Shown: one piece after another, positions 21,477-33,660 of the stretch
How the letters are laid out: every line of letters begins with the position of its first letter
Numbering within the stretch: the stretch's first letter is position 1
NCBI RefSeq assembly: GCF_026210795.1
Contig: NC_089448.1
Location: forward strand, 496,001-560,000
Direction: 5' to 3'
Length of the DNA: 64,000 nt
Origin: Rhizophagus irregularis
Taxonomy: Eukaryota; Glomeromycota; Glomeromycetes; Glomerales; Glomeraceae
Program-made: the position numbers and the translations under genes
Notes under the pieces: generated by a model
Database searches by the model: none
What the model saw: the letters and a program-made list of their open reading frames with translations, nothing else
What the model was told of the DNA's origin: nothing

Positions 21477-23380
21477 AACCAATAAAGCAAAGAAGATACA
21501 AAGAAACAGATGAAAAGGCAAAATTTATAAGTGAAGAAGTGGACAAATTGTTAAGACAGGGAAGGATAAGGAAATCAAAAAGTCCATGGAGTTCACCTGT
21601 TACATTAGCAGGAAAGAAAACGGGAAAATATAGATTCTGTATTGATTACAGAAAGTTAAACAAGATAACTATAATGGATAGTTTTCCTTTACCAAGAATG
21701 GATGAATTACTAGATAAATACAGGAAAGCAAAATGGTTTTCGAGTATAGATTTAGCGGCAGGATTTAATCAAGTAGAAATGAAAGAAGAAGACAAAGAAA
21801 AAACAGCATTTGTATGTTCAAAAGGATTATTTGAGTATAATGTAATGCCGTTCGGTTTAACGAATGCACCAGCAACATTTCAAAGATTAATGGATGAAAT
21901 ATTAGAAGAATACATAAACGATTTTGTAGTAGTATATATCGATGATATTATGATATATTCAGAAAATTTAAAAGACCATATGGAACATGTGGAAAAAGTA
22001 TTAAAGAAGTTACAGGAGAATAATTTGATAATAAAATTAAAGAAATGTAGATTTTTGGAAAGAAACATAGAATTTTTAGGACATATCGTAGGAAATGATG
22101 GATTAAGGCCAGACGATAAAAAGATAGAAAAGATAAAAGAAATGAAGGCACCAACAACAGTGAAAGAAGTAAGATCATTTTTAGGACTTTGTTCATATTA
22201 CAGAAAATTTGTGAAGAATTTTTCAAAGATAGCAAGACCAATAAGTGATTTGAGAAAGAAGGGAATACCTTTCATTTGGGGAAGAGAACAACAAGAAGCG
22301 TTTGAAAAATTGAAAGAAAAGTTAATACAATATCCAATATTGCGACATCCAGATTGGAAGAAAGAATTTTTATTAATAACAGATGCATCGGGAAAAGGAT
22401 TAGGTGCAGTATTAAGTCAAAAAGATGAAAAAGGAAAAGAAGTAGTAATAGCATATGCAAGTAGAAGTTTATTACCAGCAGAAGAAAATTATCCGATAAC
22501 AGAATTGGAATGTTTAGGAATAGTTTGGGGAATTCAACATTTTCATAAATATTTAATCGATAGAAAATTTAAAGTAATAACAGATCACAGTGCATTAAAA
22601 GGATTAATGAATGCAAAGATACCAAAAGGAAAAAGAGCAAGATGGGTGATGGAATTACAGCAATATAATTTTGAAGTAATACATAGGTCGGGAAAAGAAA
22701 ATACGAACGCCGACGCATTAAGTAGGTTATTAAAGATAGTAGAGGATCAACCAGAAATAGTAATAATCGACAGAGTAGACGGATTAGGAAAAACAAGTAT
22801 AGTACAAAATTTAATTAAAGAATGGGAAAAGCAAGGATTAAAAGTAAGATTCAACACTTATAAGAGAAGAAGAAAAGATAAAGATGAATTTTATGAATCA
22901 AAGATGGAGACAGAATGGAAATTCAGAAAAGAAGTAGTAGAACAAATAAACAGAAGAATGTTAGAATATGACGAAGATACAGATATAATAATTTTGGACA
23001 AATCACCATATTGTGAATATTATTATCAAAAGACGAAAAGTTTTGACAGAGGATTAATTACTCCACACGGAAATCATGAGATGGAGAAAGAAATATTCAG
23101 ATTGAAAGAAACAATAGATAAATCAATAGTAATATTTTTAGAAAAAGATGGCGACGTATGTTGGAAAAATTACATTGGAAGAGAAACAAAGAAAACGGAA
23201 AAATCATCATATCCAACATTAAAGAAGGATGAATATTTGGACATGGTTAGAATGTTTGAAGAAAATCAGAGCGTGTACAAAGATACTAAAAGATACAGTC
23301 GAGTAAAAGTTAAAAATGACAATAGTAGTTGGAGAAAAGTATTTAAAGAGGTGGAGAAATGGAGAGGAGCACAGAACTAA
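21474..23380 (+). CDS. pol: Reverse transcriptase-RNase H-nucleoside kinase fusion
   Basis: Copies the RNA genome and removes it. Counting residue 1 at 21539, RT blocks are 'FSSIDLAAGFNQV' (67-79), 'MPFGLTNAPATFQ' (103-115) and 'VVYIDDIMIYS' (131-141) with the catalytic YIDD. RNase H shows 'LITDASGKGLGAVL' (279-292), 'ELECLGI' and 'VITDHSALK', and ends at the usual 'NADALSRLL' (390-398). Instead of a plain linker to integrase, about 205 in-frame residues follow (405-613). These have a P-loop 'DGLGKTS' (414-420), 'ILDKSPYCEYYYQ' (485-497, resembling the DRS/DRY motif of dNK and dTMP kinase), 'IVIFLE' and an Arg-containing lid 'NYIGRETKKTEKSSYP'. This is a deoxynucleoside/thymidylate-kinase-like domain. 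Activity is inference. Stop at 23378-23380. Confidence 0.88.
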
Positions 23381-23440
23381 AAATACAGAACACATAACGA
23401 AAATAACAAATTTAGAAGCGAAATCAATTAAAGAGGTATT

Positions 23441-24667
23441 ATGGAAGAAAATAATTACAAGAGAATAATTGACAATATCGAAAAGGAGAATAAATATGAA
23501 TTAAAAGAAGGAATTCTATATAGAGTAAAAGGACAAAACAAATTTAGAGTAATCAGGGATTATGAATACGAAGGATTGATGTACATGATGCATGATAACG
23601 AATTATCAGGACATTTTGGAGTAGAAGCGACATTAGATAGAATAAAAGAAAATTATTGGTGGAAAAATATGAAAGAAGATGTAGAAGAATATGTAAAAAC
23701 GTGTTGGAATTGTCAAATGAGAAGAAAACCAAGAGGAAAGAACGAATTATTGCCGATAAAGATAAATGAACCATTCGAGATGATTGGAATAGATATAGTT
23801 GGACCATTAAAAGAGACAGAAAAGGGAAATAAGTATATTGTAGTAGCAATGGATTATTTCACAAAATGGCCTGAGGCCGCACCACTAAAAGAAGCTACAG
23901 CGAAAGAGGTAGTAGAATTTATTTGGAGGGATATAATTTGTAGACATGGGTGTCCAAAGAAAATAATTAGTGATAGAGGGACTCACTTTAACAATAGAAT
24001 GATGGAAGAATTGGTAGAAAGGTGTGGAATAAATCATAGATTAAGTACACCATATAGGCCACAAACAAATGGTTTGGTCGAAAGATTCAATAAAACTTTA
24101 TGCGAAGGATTAGCCAAATTAGGAGAAGAAAATTGGGATAAACATATACCATCTGTATTATTTGCATATAGAACAAAGAAGCAATCATTAACAAAGATTA
24201 AACCTTTTTATGCGACATACGGAAGGAGAGCAAAACTACCATTGGATAAAGACGAAAATAAAATAACATTAGCTGACAGAGTAAAAGTATTAATTGAAGA
24301 GCTACCGGTAATAAGAAGGAAAATAAAAGAAAATGTGAAAGAAGCTCAAGAAAAACAAAAACAACAACACGACAAAAGGGGAATTAGAAAACCTAAATTT
24401 GAAATAGGAGAAAAAGTATTATTATATGAAGCATGGAGAGAGAAACAATGGTCGGGAAAATTGCAGAACAAATGGAAAGGACCATATCTAATTCACGAAG
24501 AATTTGGAAATGGAGCGTATAAACTCAAAGAATTAGACGGAAGAATACTAAAAACACCACAAAATGGAGAATGGTTAAAGAAATTTTATGATCGAAGGGG
24601 ATTTACACCAAAAATAGTAATTAAAGGAAAAGAGGTATTCAATAAGACCCGAGTTCGATTCGATTAA
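23441..24667 (+). CDS. pol: Integrase
   Basis: Inserts the cDNA into the genome. The zinc-binding HHCC module has H51, H58, C88 and C91 ('HDNELSGHFG ... CWNCQ'). The catalytic triad is D118 ('GIDIVGPL'), D178 ('SDRGTHF') and E214 ('NGLVERFNK'). The C-terminal 'QNKWKGPYLIHEE' fits the SH3-like or GPY/F module of gypsy integrases. No chromodomain seen. It is in the same phase as RT but separated by two stops in a 60-bp gap. Another frame across that gap is open ('TEHITKITNLEAKSIKEVLW'), so a shift here may have detached integrase from the polyprotein. Confidence 0.9.
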   Translation: MEENNYKRIIDNIEKENKYELKEGILYRVKGQNKFRVIRDYEYEGLMYMMHDNELSGHFGVEATLDRIKENYWWKNMKEDVEEYVKTCWNCQMRRKPRGKNELLPIKINEPFEMIGIDIVGPLKETEKGNKYIVVAMDYFTKWPEAAPLKEATAKEVVEFIWRDIICRHGCPKKIISDRGTHFNNRMMEELVERCGINHRLSTPYRPQTNGLVERFNKTLCEGLAKLGEENWDKHIPSVLFAYRTKKQSLTKIKPFYATYGRRAKLPLDKDENKITLADRVKVLIEELPVIRRKIKENVKEAQEKQKQQHDKRGIRKPKFEIGEKVLLYEAWREKQWSGKLQNKWKGPYLIHEEFGNGAYKLKELDGRILKTPQNGEWLKKFYDRRGFTPKIVIKGKEVFNKTRVRFD

Positions 24668-24729
24668 AATTATTATGGATAAGACACGAGTTCGATTCTA
24701 TTAAAGTTATTTGTGAGGTCACAAATAGC

Positions 24730-24742
24730 GAAGAGGGGATAA
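24730..24742 (+). other. Polypurine tract
   Basis: GAAGAGGGGATAA lies immediately before the TG of the right LTR, the position of the plus-strand primer in LTR retroelements. Confidence 0.8.
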
Positions 24743-25885
24743 TGTAAACGGTCGAATATCAAGCACGAAAAGATGATAAAATTCAACCACCAAATGTAAT
24801 TATTAAATATTAAGAATGAACAAATTAATCGTGGATTGGCGTAGATGGATAAATAATTAGCCGAAAAGGATAAACATTTAGGAAGAGTAATGATCTACAT
24901 GATGTAATATTTATTGAATGATTGACAAGGAACCAATAGGATAAATAGAGTCGATCAATTGCGGCTTAGCAATCTTTAACAATAAGAACGATAAGAAAGA
25001 ATAATTATAAGCCACAAAAGATAGATTATAAGCAAAACACATAAAGCGAATTAAAAGAACATATAAAATAATGTCAGGAAGATTAAAGAACACAAAATAA
25101 TGTAAAAGATAATATAAAAAGATAGTATAAAGATGGAACGTAAAAGATAATATATTAAAAAGAACATATATAAAAAGATAGCATATTAAAAGATAGCATA
25201 TTAAAAGATAGCGTATTTAAAATATAGATAGTATATTAGAAAGATAGTTCAAAGATAATATGTAAAAAGAACATAAAAGATAGTATATAGATAGAATAGA
25301 AAGTAGCATAAAAATTGTATATATAGAGAGCGGAATTCAAGGTAATTCCTTAGTTCTCATCCACAGAACTCAATAAAAATATAAGTTTTATTTTTTAATT
25401 ATTTGTTAGTAAAGTTTAATGTTAATTAAAGGTAATAGGTTCGCCCTAAACTTTAATTAATATTTGCTTAATTAATTTTAATTGAATAAATGGAAATTTT
25501 AAGATGAATTAAATATACACTTTTGGAAAGTAATAATTCGTAGCGAGAGCTATCGAAGTTTGAAATTAAAGGTAAAAGTAGATATAATTTGGGGAAAATT
25601 TAGAGAAGTTAAATTTTATTTTATATCGTTCGACGTTTTATATTACTAACGCTATTTATTTTGTGAACCAAGAATGTTGTTGTTATATGTTGTTGTATGT
25701 TGTTCGTTGATTATGTTGTTTGATTATGTTGTTGATTACTTGCTTGTTCGTTTAATTGTTCGTTCGTTCGTTTATTCGTTCGTTCGTTTATTCGTTCGTT
25801 CGTTTATTCGTTCGTTCGACCATGGGAATGCCCGTTCGATGTGGCAACTCTGTAAATTGATGACAGAGGGAATTGGGGGATCTCA
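24743..25885 (+). repeat. Right LTR
   Basis: TGTAAACGGTCG to TCTCA, 1143 bp, the same length as the left LTR. ACGC follows as target duplication. The differences I noticed (for example CAACCACC versus CAATCACC, AAGAATGAAC versus AAGAACGAAC) are all transitions. Confidence 0.93.
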
Positions 25886-28421
25886 ACGCACCTAAATGTA
25901 ATATTTTTAGTTAAATAATATTGCTTTAATAAATACAATTGCAAAAAAATAACGTACCATATTAATTATTTGTGGAGTTACATTATTACGATTGGTCATT
26001 CTATATGGAATTTTTACACAAAATTTATGTAATAATTCATATGATTCGGTAGTGAAACCATTTATTGCACCATATTCTCGTATAGCATCAACAATATGAA
26101 AGTACCAATTGTGCAACTTTGGGTACTTCATTTCAGTATTTACAATTGGCATAAATAAAAAAATAAATTCTTTTGCCTAATTCATTATCATTTCCTAAAA
26201 ATAATAAAATTGAATTATTAAGTACTATACAGTAAATTAAAAGGACTTATATTTAATTATAAAATTTACCTGAAATTTATTAAGTTCAAAATCGGTAAAA
26301 GAATCCTTTCGACTAAAGATATACATTTTATTCCATAAAACAAATAAATTTACAAGTTTCTTATCCTTTTGTTTTGCCTGATGTAAATTTAAACATGATG
26401 GCTTATATTTTGCGATAATTAAACCATCTACAACAAAAACAAGTTGCTTCATCATGTTTCGAAATTCTGAAGCAGTGAACCTTGCAATATTTCCAAGTCC
26501 ATGTCTAAAAGATTTGAGTTCAGGAAAACGAGGAATTGTAGCTAAACGTTGGTTAAACTCATCAATACCCTCTTGTCCACAATATATTCGAATATAATCT
26601 TGAGCGAAATTGACTTGATAGTTAAAAAGTCCCAAATCGCAATGATGCATGCGATCAGGTACCGTCGCACTATAGATATTTAACATACTGTAGAATTATT
26701 GGAATTATATTAGATACATTATAATAATATGATACAAAATATTTACATGTATACTTACCGAAATTTCCAAAAAATATTTTGAATTGGATGGATAGAGTAT
26801 TCATGACTGAGATTTTGATTTAAAATAAATTGCATATTTTCAGGAGTTCGTAATTCTATTTCATTTTGGGACAAAGTAGTATTGTTCAATTCATCAATAG
26901 TTATAGTGCATATATGACAAGGACGTTTACATCGAGAAGAATTATAAGTCAATGTCAGTGATGCATCTTCAGGCAAATCTCCAATAAATTCAGAAAGAAA
27001 TGGAAAACTCCAGATTATTTGATTATCAGTAACAATATTCAAGCCATTGTTCTCTAGCTTTTCATATATTGGTTGTGTCATAATATCAAAACAATGTTGA
27101 TATAACATTCTTTTTGCCGGTATAAAACTTTTTTTATTGTTTTTATTATTATGTAAGGGATTTAATTTAGGTAAAAATCCTAGTAAAACTTTAGCGTCAC
27201 ATTTGTTTCTACGCCAAATAGGAATATTACCCAATGAGAGATAAACTGGGTGTTTCGAGCTTTTTCCAAGGTGATCTAATATAGTGGCATCTGAATACAA
27301 AATTATAGATAAGATTTTTTTAATCCACCTCCAATTGAATTATGCGCACGTTCCCACCACAACCCTGTCCACTGTTCTCCATATACACGTTCACGTTGGC
27401 CATCTTTATTGATAATATACTCTGGTAAAAAATCCCATTGACAAGATTTTAATATATCAGGATTAGACAAGAGTTCTTTGACAGCATCAAAGATTGGGCG
27501 ATGGTAAAGATAATATTCTTCATCATCGTACTCTAAGACTTTTATTTTATGGTATAATAAATAATCAACGTATATTGAATTAACAAATTCACGTCCTTGT
27601 GTTGTATTTCTTGGTAGAATAACATTTTCTCGAAGATGGTGCTTTTGGAACCATTTTAAAACATCATTTCCAGCCGAATTAGAGAAATGATGTTTTGATA
27701 CAATTTCCATAAATTCGGCATAAGCAGCATCAGGGAACCGCGAAGAGTTCTGATCTAAGGTAGTTTTTACATCAATCAAAGTTATTTGTTCAGTTCGTTC
27801 AGGAGTAAAGAGAGTATAATTAGGAATATGTTCAAAATTGAGATTTTCTTCAGCATCAACTGTATCAGCATCAGCAGTATTTTCATTGAAACGATCATCG
27901 TCCGTATCATCATCATGCTCCAACGTTTCCTTTATTTAAAAATATTATAATAGATTTTTATATTTTAATTTTACAATAATATATATAATTAGACATTACC
28001 ATTTCAAATACTTCAATATCGTTCATATTTATATTAACTTCATGTTCATCTGCATTATTATTATACGAGTTATCTAAATTATTATTAAAATCGTTTAATA
28101 TCTCCCAATATGCCTGGCCTTTATGTGATTTTGCATGTTCACGAAGAGCAGCTCGGTGAGAAAATGTCCTGTTACAATGTTGATATGGACAATTAAACAT
28201 TTTATTTAAGTATAAAATATAATTAAGATTTAATAATATATCAATTAACGAACAGAAGTCGCTTGTTTGTTGATTATTAATAAACTGATTATTAATCAAA
28301 CTCTTATAATATTGTATATATGATGACAGTTGTGATAGTCACGATGATTATCATAAAATAGTATATAAGGAGAAACTGAAACAAGCTATTCGATTAAAAA
28401 TTTTCCTTTTCTCTCTCTCCA

Positions 28422-30640
28422 ATGCCACCATCAAAACGTGGACGAAAAAAAAATGGAACTACAACTAATGTACAATCATCATCTTTTAAAGATATGCTCA
28501 AGGATATGGCAAAAGTATCCAGTGTATCGATACCTCTTCAATCTAAAAAAACTCGTAATACGGTAAATTATTTGTAAAAAAAAAATATTTATTTTTTTTT
28601 TACATTCTATTGTACTAACAAAGGAAAGAGGCGAACAGACTTTGACCAGAACAAAAAAGCAAAAAGATACTTCAGTAATTGTACAACCATTAATACCAGT
28701 GGCAAATAAAAAAATTGATTACCAAGATGTTCCTTTGGATTTACCGTCCCCTCGTATACAAATTTCTGTTGATGATGATAATAGACTTGAAAATACTAAT
28801 AATAGAAAGAAAAAAGTATTGTATATTTATTTTATTAATAAGTTATGTTAAAAATTTATTATTTATGGCAAAATAAAATAAACCAGGACGTACACGAAAA
28901 GGAAAACGAAAATACGATCAATGATGAACAATTAGATAATTCAACTGAATTTGATGCTATACCAGTTCAACGATCTTCAAGAGTTGCTGAAAAACAATCT
29001 ACTAAATCATCTCAAACTTTTCCAAAGATTGTAAAACCAAAAAATAAATCAACTTCCATAGAAGATATTTTAGCATCATCGAAATCAACAAATGTATCAT
29101 CAGAATCTATATCAAATGTGGCAATTACCGGTATATCTCAACCGATAGGCAATTATTATAAATGTTTTGTGATATTTTGTTTCTAATATTTTGCTTGTAA
29201 TAATGAATAGAAGCGGTGACTAGGCGTAAAACATCGGAGAAATTTATCGATCTACCAATCAAACGTAAATACATTATTGTTTATGTATCAATTATCACGT
29301 GAATATTGCATAAACTAATATATTCTATGACGTATCCCTTAAATTCAAAATTTAATACGAATATTCATTCGGTCCTCAATAAATTGCTTGAAGAACAGTT
29401 AGAACAACGTACAACTATTAATGCTATAAAAGAAAACTATGGAGAAATAAAACGTGAAGTTTTGGAAAATCATATGATTTTACAAAACATTCTTACAATT
29501 TTAACAACAGGGCCATTGACTATGACGTCTGATCAAATGCAAGGAGACAAACCAAAGCAACGCTTAAAATGAAAAGATACTAAATTCATGTGGTGGGATG
29601 TAAGTATCAGACTGTCATATGGTTTAGTTAACATTTAACATATTACATATATTATATATGATATATATTTTTTACATTACTAGGCACCAATGACGAAGGC
29701 ATGTCACCAGCTATTCCAAGAAAATAAGAATCCATCGGATTCTGAAATTGAAGAAGCGTTTAAATCACAAATTCAAAAGGATTGTCCTAAAAAAATGCAA
29801 GAACTTATTAATTCAAATGGATGGGAAAACTTATGGAATGCTGCATATTCCATTGTATGTTATTTTTTTTTAAAAAAAGAATCTTTTTTTTTATTTCAAG
29901 TGAAAATTAATCGTATTTACACAATTTTATTTTATATATTTTCGCAATATGTATATAGACATTAGAATATTTTCGTAATCACAGAGCAGCATATATTCGT
30001 AAAATAAAAGATGCTACCTATATGTTCTTAAATCTATTTTCATGCAAACTCAACAAGTTCGCTACTCCTGAAGAAGTTAGATGTTGGAAGGAATCAGAGA
30101 AAGTGAAACAAGCAAGGGGCAATCTACTAAATAGAGTAGATAGTAAAGACCTACAATCACCGCGTATTATTGAAGCTATCTTGCAAAGAACGTTTAATAA
30201 TGAAGAACTTCAAAACGAGAATAATATTATATTTGGCATTACAGTAACAATTATGTTTTTAGATCCAACGTATGATCAAGCTGAAATTTCATCTTCTAAA
30301 GTACAGGAACGTATGAATAAATGGGAATCTAATGCAATTATTCAAAAATGGGTAAGTAATTGTTAAGTAATTCGAAGTCCTTTGATTGATGTCCTTTGAT
30401 TTATGATTTAACAAATATTTTCAAAACTAGCTTAAATGTGAAGAGAACTTATTTGAAGATAATGTAATGAATCATGATAACATGGAAAAAAATGATGATA
30501 TGCAATTTGATAATGTGTTAATAGAAGAAAGTGATATTGAAAATGAGAGTATCAGTATCTATAACGAAGACAAAAGAATAAATGATTTAAACGGAACTAT
30601 CAATATGGAAAATACCGATAGTGAAGATAGTAGTAATTAA
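28422..30640 (+). pseudogene. Transposon accessory gene, copy 1
   Basis: Divergent partner of the transposase. Exons I can place: 28422-28562, 28624-28815, 28887-29130, 29211-29264, an exon ending 29599, 29684-29854, 29959-30351 and 30431-30640. Phases agree. The junction after 29264 is unclear because I see no AG acceptor before about 29390. The protein begins with a basic 'PPSKRGRKK' segment, has a heptad-like coiled coil ('LNKLLEEQLEQRTTINAIKENY'), a central helical region, and ends in an acidic Asp/Glu/Asn tail. An in-frame TGA at 29570-29572 interrupts otherwise continuous coding. The 171-bp exon 29684-29854 has the same length as exon 51530-51700 of copy 2. Its role may parallel TnpA-type DNA-binding partners of CACTA elements, which is inference. 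Confidence 0.65.
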
Positions 30641-30844
30641 TTTATAGCTAATTTTATGTATAAGAAAAAGCTACAATGCATAATAAAAGTGTTTCAACGG
30701 GTTAAAATATGCGTTGTATTATATATTAATAATTGCATTGATCGGTGTTGCCTAAGTAAAACAATGAATTTTTACGTTGATCAATGCCCTATTAAAAATA
30801 CCATTAAACAATACATTGATCCGCACTATTTAAATTTGCTGATG
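30641..30844. repeat. Right terminal region of transposon copy 1
   Basis: Contains repeated (G/A)CATTGATC and GTTGATCAATGC words and ends in AATTTGCTGATG, the inverted end of the element, followed by the TA duplication. Confidence 0.65.
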
Positions 30845-33658
30845 TATATCGTCTAGCGGTTTCTTTTTACTAATGTTTTTCCTAAGTAATAACTCTGATT
30901 TTTGCTTATTTATTTTGATATCATTTAGTTTGTAAAATGAATCAGCAATCTTTAAGATACGTTCTAAATTATTCTTATTATTCGTAATAAATCCAGTATC
31001 ATCCATATAAGCGCATCCTGGAAAGGTGATTGATCTTAAACGATATAAGTTTTCATACACATCAATATATTCTTTTGCTTCCATTTTAAAACCTAGATTT
31101 GTATTTCTTATTTTTGCTAATAGGGGGACGTAGTATATTATCCAAAGCAACGGCGATATAATCTCCCCTTGATCTATCCCAGTCAACATATCGAACGAAT
31201 CTGTTAATCCAAAAGGAGTGAAGACTTGATTTGTCCTGTTAGTGAAGAGTCCTGTTAAGATCTTGATAAGTATTTCTGGCAATTTAATTCTTCTCATCGC
31301 ATTTTCCAACATTGGAATGTTTATTCTATCATAGGCCTTCAACATATCCAACATTAAGAACCACATTTCTTTCTTATTCTGTTCAGCGTAATTTATTATT
31401 TCGTTAACGATTCTTAATAGCTCGAAAGTTGATTTTTTTGGCAGTTCTGCAAATTGATAACCTTTTAAAATATCATTAGTAGTAAATATTTTTGAAAGCC
31501 TATTCGTTAATATTTTTACGAAAAATTTCCTCGCTGTTTCCAAAAGGGTAATTGGTCGTGTATTATTCAAATCGTATTGCCATGGTTTAGGTTTAGGGAT
31601 TGGATATATGTGTGCTCTCAGCCAATCCTTTGGTAGTTCTCCAGTTGTCAGTATATCGTTGAAAATTTCTTGAAGTATTCCTTTCATCGGTTCAATGGTT
31701 AATTTAATGTCTTCATACGCAATCCCAGTTGGTCCTGTCGCTTTCTTTGGAGGCAACATTTTAGCTGTTTCGATCAATTCTTCTATCGTTACGGGAAATA
31801 AAACTTCATCATATATTGATTCTAGTATGTCTTCTTTTGGTTTATATTCGTTAATCCATTCGTTTGGGATTTCTTTTTCACAGTTCACAGAACCTGCACA
31901 ATTTTGAAAATGGTTTGCAACTAATACTTTAATTTGATTTTCATCTGTAATAAGAACGTCTTCACCATCTTGGTCTTGTACAATTAGTCTATCTATATTA
32001 ATTTTTTTGAATTCTCTTTCCATAACACTATCTATCATTCGTCTTTGGTCATATTCTAAGTCTTGTTGTCATCTTTCTATCGCTTCCATAATTTTTTTTT
32101 CTTTTTTCTTACCCATCTCAGTATTCAAAGAAATATACGCAACCGAAAATAATTCTTCTATCTCCTTTAAATAAGTATCTATTAATACTATTCTAAAATA
32201 ATAACTCAATATATAAAAGTCGACATTAATTTCTAAAGCCTTAAGTATAGAGCGAAGATTTCTAATGATCTTTTTCCAATTCTTCTTAATTTGTTCAAGT
32301 CCTTTAGCCTTCTTTAGTCCTCTTCTAATGTAAACTATGTATCTATAGAATCTATATTCTAAAGTATTTTTGATATCCTGATCTTCTTTATCTACTACTA
32401 TTTTAAACTCCTTATGTTTGATATGATTTTTTTTAATTGTTGCGATCACGTGATTGTATATATTCCATTTTTCATCTAAATTCGTTGGTGTATAATTCTT
32501 TAATCTAACATCTAATTCTTTTTCTGTCATATCTATAATCATTTTCTTACTATCTTCATCTAAGTCTTCGTATAGATATTTTATTCTACCAGCTTTTATA
32601 TTTTTGTTTGTCCTTATTGGTTGAAATATTACATTGTTTCTAATGAATCTCATGCTTAATAGACTATGATCAGTATCCAAACTATTATATTCTATTATTT
32701 TAGCTTTAATAACTCCATCATACAAATTGTTTGTTATCCACATATAATCAATCTGAGAAAATGTTGAATAGTTTTGAAAGGTGCTATAGCGTTTTGAGAG
32801 ATTTTGATCGTCTATATTGAGAAAATCTTTATGGACATCAATGAACTCATGATTTTCTAAATATTTAAATATACTGAATTGGTTCTTTATTCTAACCCTC
32901 TTATTTTTGAGCTTTTCGTATCTATCGAATCTTAAATTGAAATCACCCATAAATATGATTTGTTGTTGTTTCCTTCTTGCTTCTTTTATTAAATTTATTA
33001 CTATTTGGTTCAGCGTCTGTCGTGAATCTCTAGCATGAACGGAATTACCACTTTTATTGTAAATAGCAATAATTGAGAATTTATTATATTTACTAAAATT
33101 AAAATCTATTTTAATTATTCTTCCCAAATGATCTTGAACATCTGTCACGTGATTAGCTATGTCATTTTTAACTAATATTATAATTCCAGTACTATTAATA
33201 TGAGCGTTATCAATTATCCCAAAAACTGTGTAATGTTTGTTAATTCCGACACTTTTTGCCATAAACTTTGCATTTTTAATTATAACTTTTGTTTCAGTCA
33301 GCGCTAAAATATCAAAATCATATTTCGCTAACGTACTTTTGATATTCATCATTTTTAACTGAGTCATACCTCTAATATTAAACGTTCCCACATTAAAGAA
33401 CGCCTTTATGTTATTTTCTTTTGAATTATGTTGATTATTATAATTTTCTATTTCTTTATTCAAATTATTGTGATTATTATTATCATTTTTATTAATAATA
33501 AATTTGTCGTTATTTTTTCTTTTTTTCCTTTTGATTCTTTTCTTGTAATTACGTATATGTACAGGATCATTATTTTTCTTGCTTATATTTTTATTAAGGG
33601 GGGAGTTATTATTTGATGTTGATGTTGTTTTATGTAATTTTTGATTATTGTCCATCAT
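30845..33658 (-). pseudogene. LINE ORF2, 5-prime half (endonuclease and RT)
   Basis: ATG at 33658, two bases after the ORF1 stop. The endonuclease part shows APE-family motifs: 'VGTFNIRGM', 'LALTETKV', 'MGDFNLRFDR', 'SQIDYMWI' and 'DTDHSLL'. An in-frame TGA (32069-32071) lies between endonuclease and RT. Coding resumes in the same frame with RT motifs 'LPPKKATGPTGI', 'LMLDMLKAYDRI', 'GIDQGEIISPLLW' and 'GCAYMDDTGFI' (YMDD). The frame runs into the inserted transposon at 30845 and continues at 13860. The enzyme nicks target DNA and copies the LINE RNA at the nick. CGA to TGA would explain the stop. Confidence 0.9.
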
Positions 33659-33660
33659 TA

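Larger units (their letters stand above)
14876..25885 (+). mobile_element. Ty3/gypsy LTR retrotransposon with kinase domain
   Basis: An 11,010-bp element in plus orientation. It has two 1143-bp LTRs, a primer-site candidate, a 1.6-kb leader, Gag, protease, reverse transcriptase, RNase H, a nucleoside-kinase-like domain, integrase and a polypurine tract. Order protease-RT-RNase H-integrase defines the Ty3/gypsy superfamily. The LTRs have no length difference and only about six single-base differences that I could find, all transitions, so the insertion is recent. Despite this, pol shows two apparent one-base losses and several in-frame stops, and the copy may be non-functional or contain assembly errors. 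Confidence 0.93.
14153..28200 (-). pseudogene. Plavaka-like transposase, interrupted
   Basis: Minus-strand multi-exon gene: 28200-28000, 27929-26759, 26687-26270, 26176-25958, 25891 to the insertion at 25886, then 14875-14467 and 14389-14153. Splice phases agree throughout. The product starts with a CX4CX12HX3H zinc finger. Hallmark segments follow: 'YSDATILDHLGKSS', 'LGNIPIWRRNK', 'VPDRMHHCDLGLFNYQ', and 'EYGAINGFTTESYELLHKF', matching my recollection of Plavaka/KDZ-type fungal transposases. Copy 2 has the same exon order. Defects are the Ty3 element in exon 5 and a one-base loss in an A7 run near 27320 that shifts the frame just before 'LYSDAT'. Catalysis would be RNase H-fold DDE chemistry, inferred from family. 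Confidence 0.8.
13863..30844. mobile_element. Plavaka-like two-gene DNA transposon, copy 1
   Basis: Inverted ends begin CATCAGCAAATT and remain loosely similar for about 35 bp. They are flanked by a TA dinucleotide on both sides (13861-13862 and 30845-30846). Excising the element with one TA restores the LINE ORF2 frame exactly, which fixes the boundaries. It carries a minus-strand transposase gene (28200 to 14153) and a divergent plus-strand accessory gene (28422-30640). An 11-kb Ty3 element lies inside the transposase. Without that insert it would be about 6 kb, similar to copy 2 at 46637-52791. A 2-bp duplication fits the CMC/CACTA group, to which Plavaka is related. Confidence 0.85.
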
